Source of the DNA: Paenibacillus silvae
Lineage (GTDB): Bacteria > Bacillota > Bacilli > Paenibacillales > Paenibacillaceae
NCBI RefSeq assembly: GCF_014639235.1
Contig: NZ_BMFU01000003.1
Span: forward strand, 713,391 to 777,390
Reading direction: 5' to 3'
Length of the DNA: 64,000 bases
The position numbers were made by a program, and so were the translations under genes. Shown piece by piece: positions 63,418 through 64,000 of this stretch. Each line of letters begins with the position of its first letter. The stretch's first letter is position 1. The notes under the pieces are model-generated. The model made no database searches. It was given only the letters and a program-made list of their open reading frames with translations, and was not told the origin of the DNA.

Positions 63418-63600
63418 TACAGACGCTATTTTGCTCTTTTTAGCCGATTTAAAATCCTAACGATTCCCACAAACCTTATTTACTCAAAATGCTGCAATTT
63501 CAGCTGCTTTTTGGTCATTTCAGTCTAAATAGCGCTCCTGGGAATCGTTAGATCTACAAACACTGCTTAGGGAGCCAAATAAGGCTCCGTGAGATCGTTA
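63418..63600. repeat. dispersed palindromic repeat PR1, copy D
   Basis: Forward half-sites TAACGATTCCTACAGACGC at 63418 and TAACGATTCCCACAAACC at ~63463; inverted half-sites AAATAGCGCTCCTGGGAAT ending ~63550 and AAATAAGGCTCCGTGAGAT ending 63600. The stretch 63109-63777 otherwise shows no gene. Confidence 0.75.
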
Positions 63601-63777
63601 GCTTGTTAGGTGCAGTCGAGTGCGATAGGTTAGTTCATACACAGCTTGGTATGTCTTTCAATTTTACGCAGAGAAGCCACAGCCCGGCATTACGCAGACC
63701 AGAATCACTAAAAGGTAGCATATATGTGTTTCATGGAGCGCCCCTGTGAGCGTGGAATTTAAAGCGGGTGCCTCCCC

Positions 63778-63888
63778 GTCTCAATTCCCGCATTCTATAC
63801 GAAGTGCCACGGGCACTATTGGCACTATTGGCACGATCGGTTCAATCGCAAGTCCACCGTTACTAATTATGAAGGATTTCAATCCAGG
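63778..63888 (-). CRISPR. decayed CRISPR relic
   Basis: 63778-63810 matches 25 of 33 positions of the array 1/3 repeat (CTCAATTCCCGCATTC..TACGAAGTGCCAC). A partial repeat ATTTCAATCCAGG lies at 63876-63888 after 65 bases. No leader is seen. The spacing is too long for one spacer, so part is lost or altered. Confidence 0.5.
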
Positions 63889-63900
63889 CTATTCATTTCT

Positions 63901-64000
63901 AGAGTAAAAGGCTGGGCAAAACCCAGCCCCTCCTCATCAAACCGTACGTGAGGTTTTCCCTCATACGGCTTTCCGATGTTCGTCATTCATGAGCATGCAA
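63901..64000 (-). ncRNA. 3' end of a group II intron (domains V and VI), continues past window
   Basis: On the minus strand positions 63971-63938 read AAGCCGTATGAGG, GAAAA, CCTCACGTACGGTTTG: a 34-nt hairpin with AGC catalytic start, GAAA-type loop and AC bulge, as in domain V. Downstream GGGGCTGGG/CCCAGCC is a domain VI-like stem and ends in TTTTACTCTAG near 63900. A reverse-transcriptase/maturase gene should lie beyond 64000. Confidence 0.75.

Noticed and set aside
1..64000. tRNA, rRNA or replication origin
   Set aside because: None was recognised by eye on either strand.

Overview
The window looks like a chromosomal segment of a Paenibacillus-type Firmicute. The reasons are strong AGGAGG-like ribosome sites, YesM/YesN-like two-component pairs, a futalosine menaquinone gene pair, a CotH protein ending in copper-amine-oxidase-like domains, a YhgE/Pip protein, DUF418 and DUF4190 proteins, and several families of short intergenic repeats. 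No rRNA or tRNA gene was seen. The genus is inferred, not proven.

Left part (1-16.2 kb): the end of a coiled-coil membrane protein gene; a YtrA-like GntR regulator with an ABC ATPase and permease; mqnB-mqnD (menaquinone by the futalosine route); pcp; a Gfo/Idh/MocA oxidoreductase; and an iron-siderophore uptake block (Btr-like AraC/binding-protein sensor, Fur box, two FecCD permeases, binding lipoprotein, no ATPase gene). The gaps in this part hold tandem repeats of 50, 38-39, 12 and 5 bp and a G-quadruplex-prone run.

Middle part (16.2-41 kb): a compact ADP-ribose/NAD cassette (NrtR-like Nudix regulator, NADAR, PARG-type TIGR02452 protein, macro-domain protein) interrupted by a MITE-like repeat; a helveticin-J-like secreted protein; a DUF418 membrane protein; a histidine kinase with a degenerate GGDEF domain; a galactose-type ABC transporter (MglC, MglA, MglB) downstream of an extra sugar-binding lipoprotein and a YesM/YesN-like kinase-regulator pair; a cold-shock protein; a LiaRS-like pair with a small membrane protein; a CotH spore-kinase-like protein; and a chemotaxis receptor.

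Right part (41.7-59 kb): a complete type I-C CRISPR-Cas locus. One cas operon (cas3-cas5c-cas8c-cas7-cas4-cas1-cas2, minus strand) is accompanied by three arrays, an orphan leader with a single repeat, and a decayed relic further right. All arrays are read on the minus strand from leaders on their right side, and the four leaders share a conserved inverted-repeat box. Between arrays 2 and 3 lie an XRE regulator, an unknown gene and a 27-residue holin-like toxin with the layout of a type I toxin-antitoxin module. The locus is bracketed by two paralogous unknown genes, each preceded by a copy of the same ~190 bp palindromic repeat; the right copy was invaded by an IS3-family element that has since lost most of its orfB.

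Far right (59-64 kb): a TetR regulator with a YhgE/Pip protein, a DUF4190 protein, more dispersed repeats, a CRISPR relic and, at the very edge, domains V and VI of a group II intron on the minus strand that continues beyond the window.
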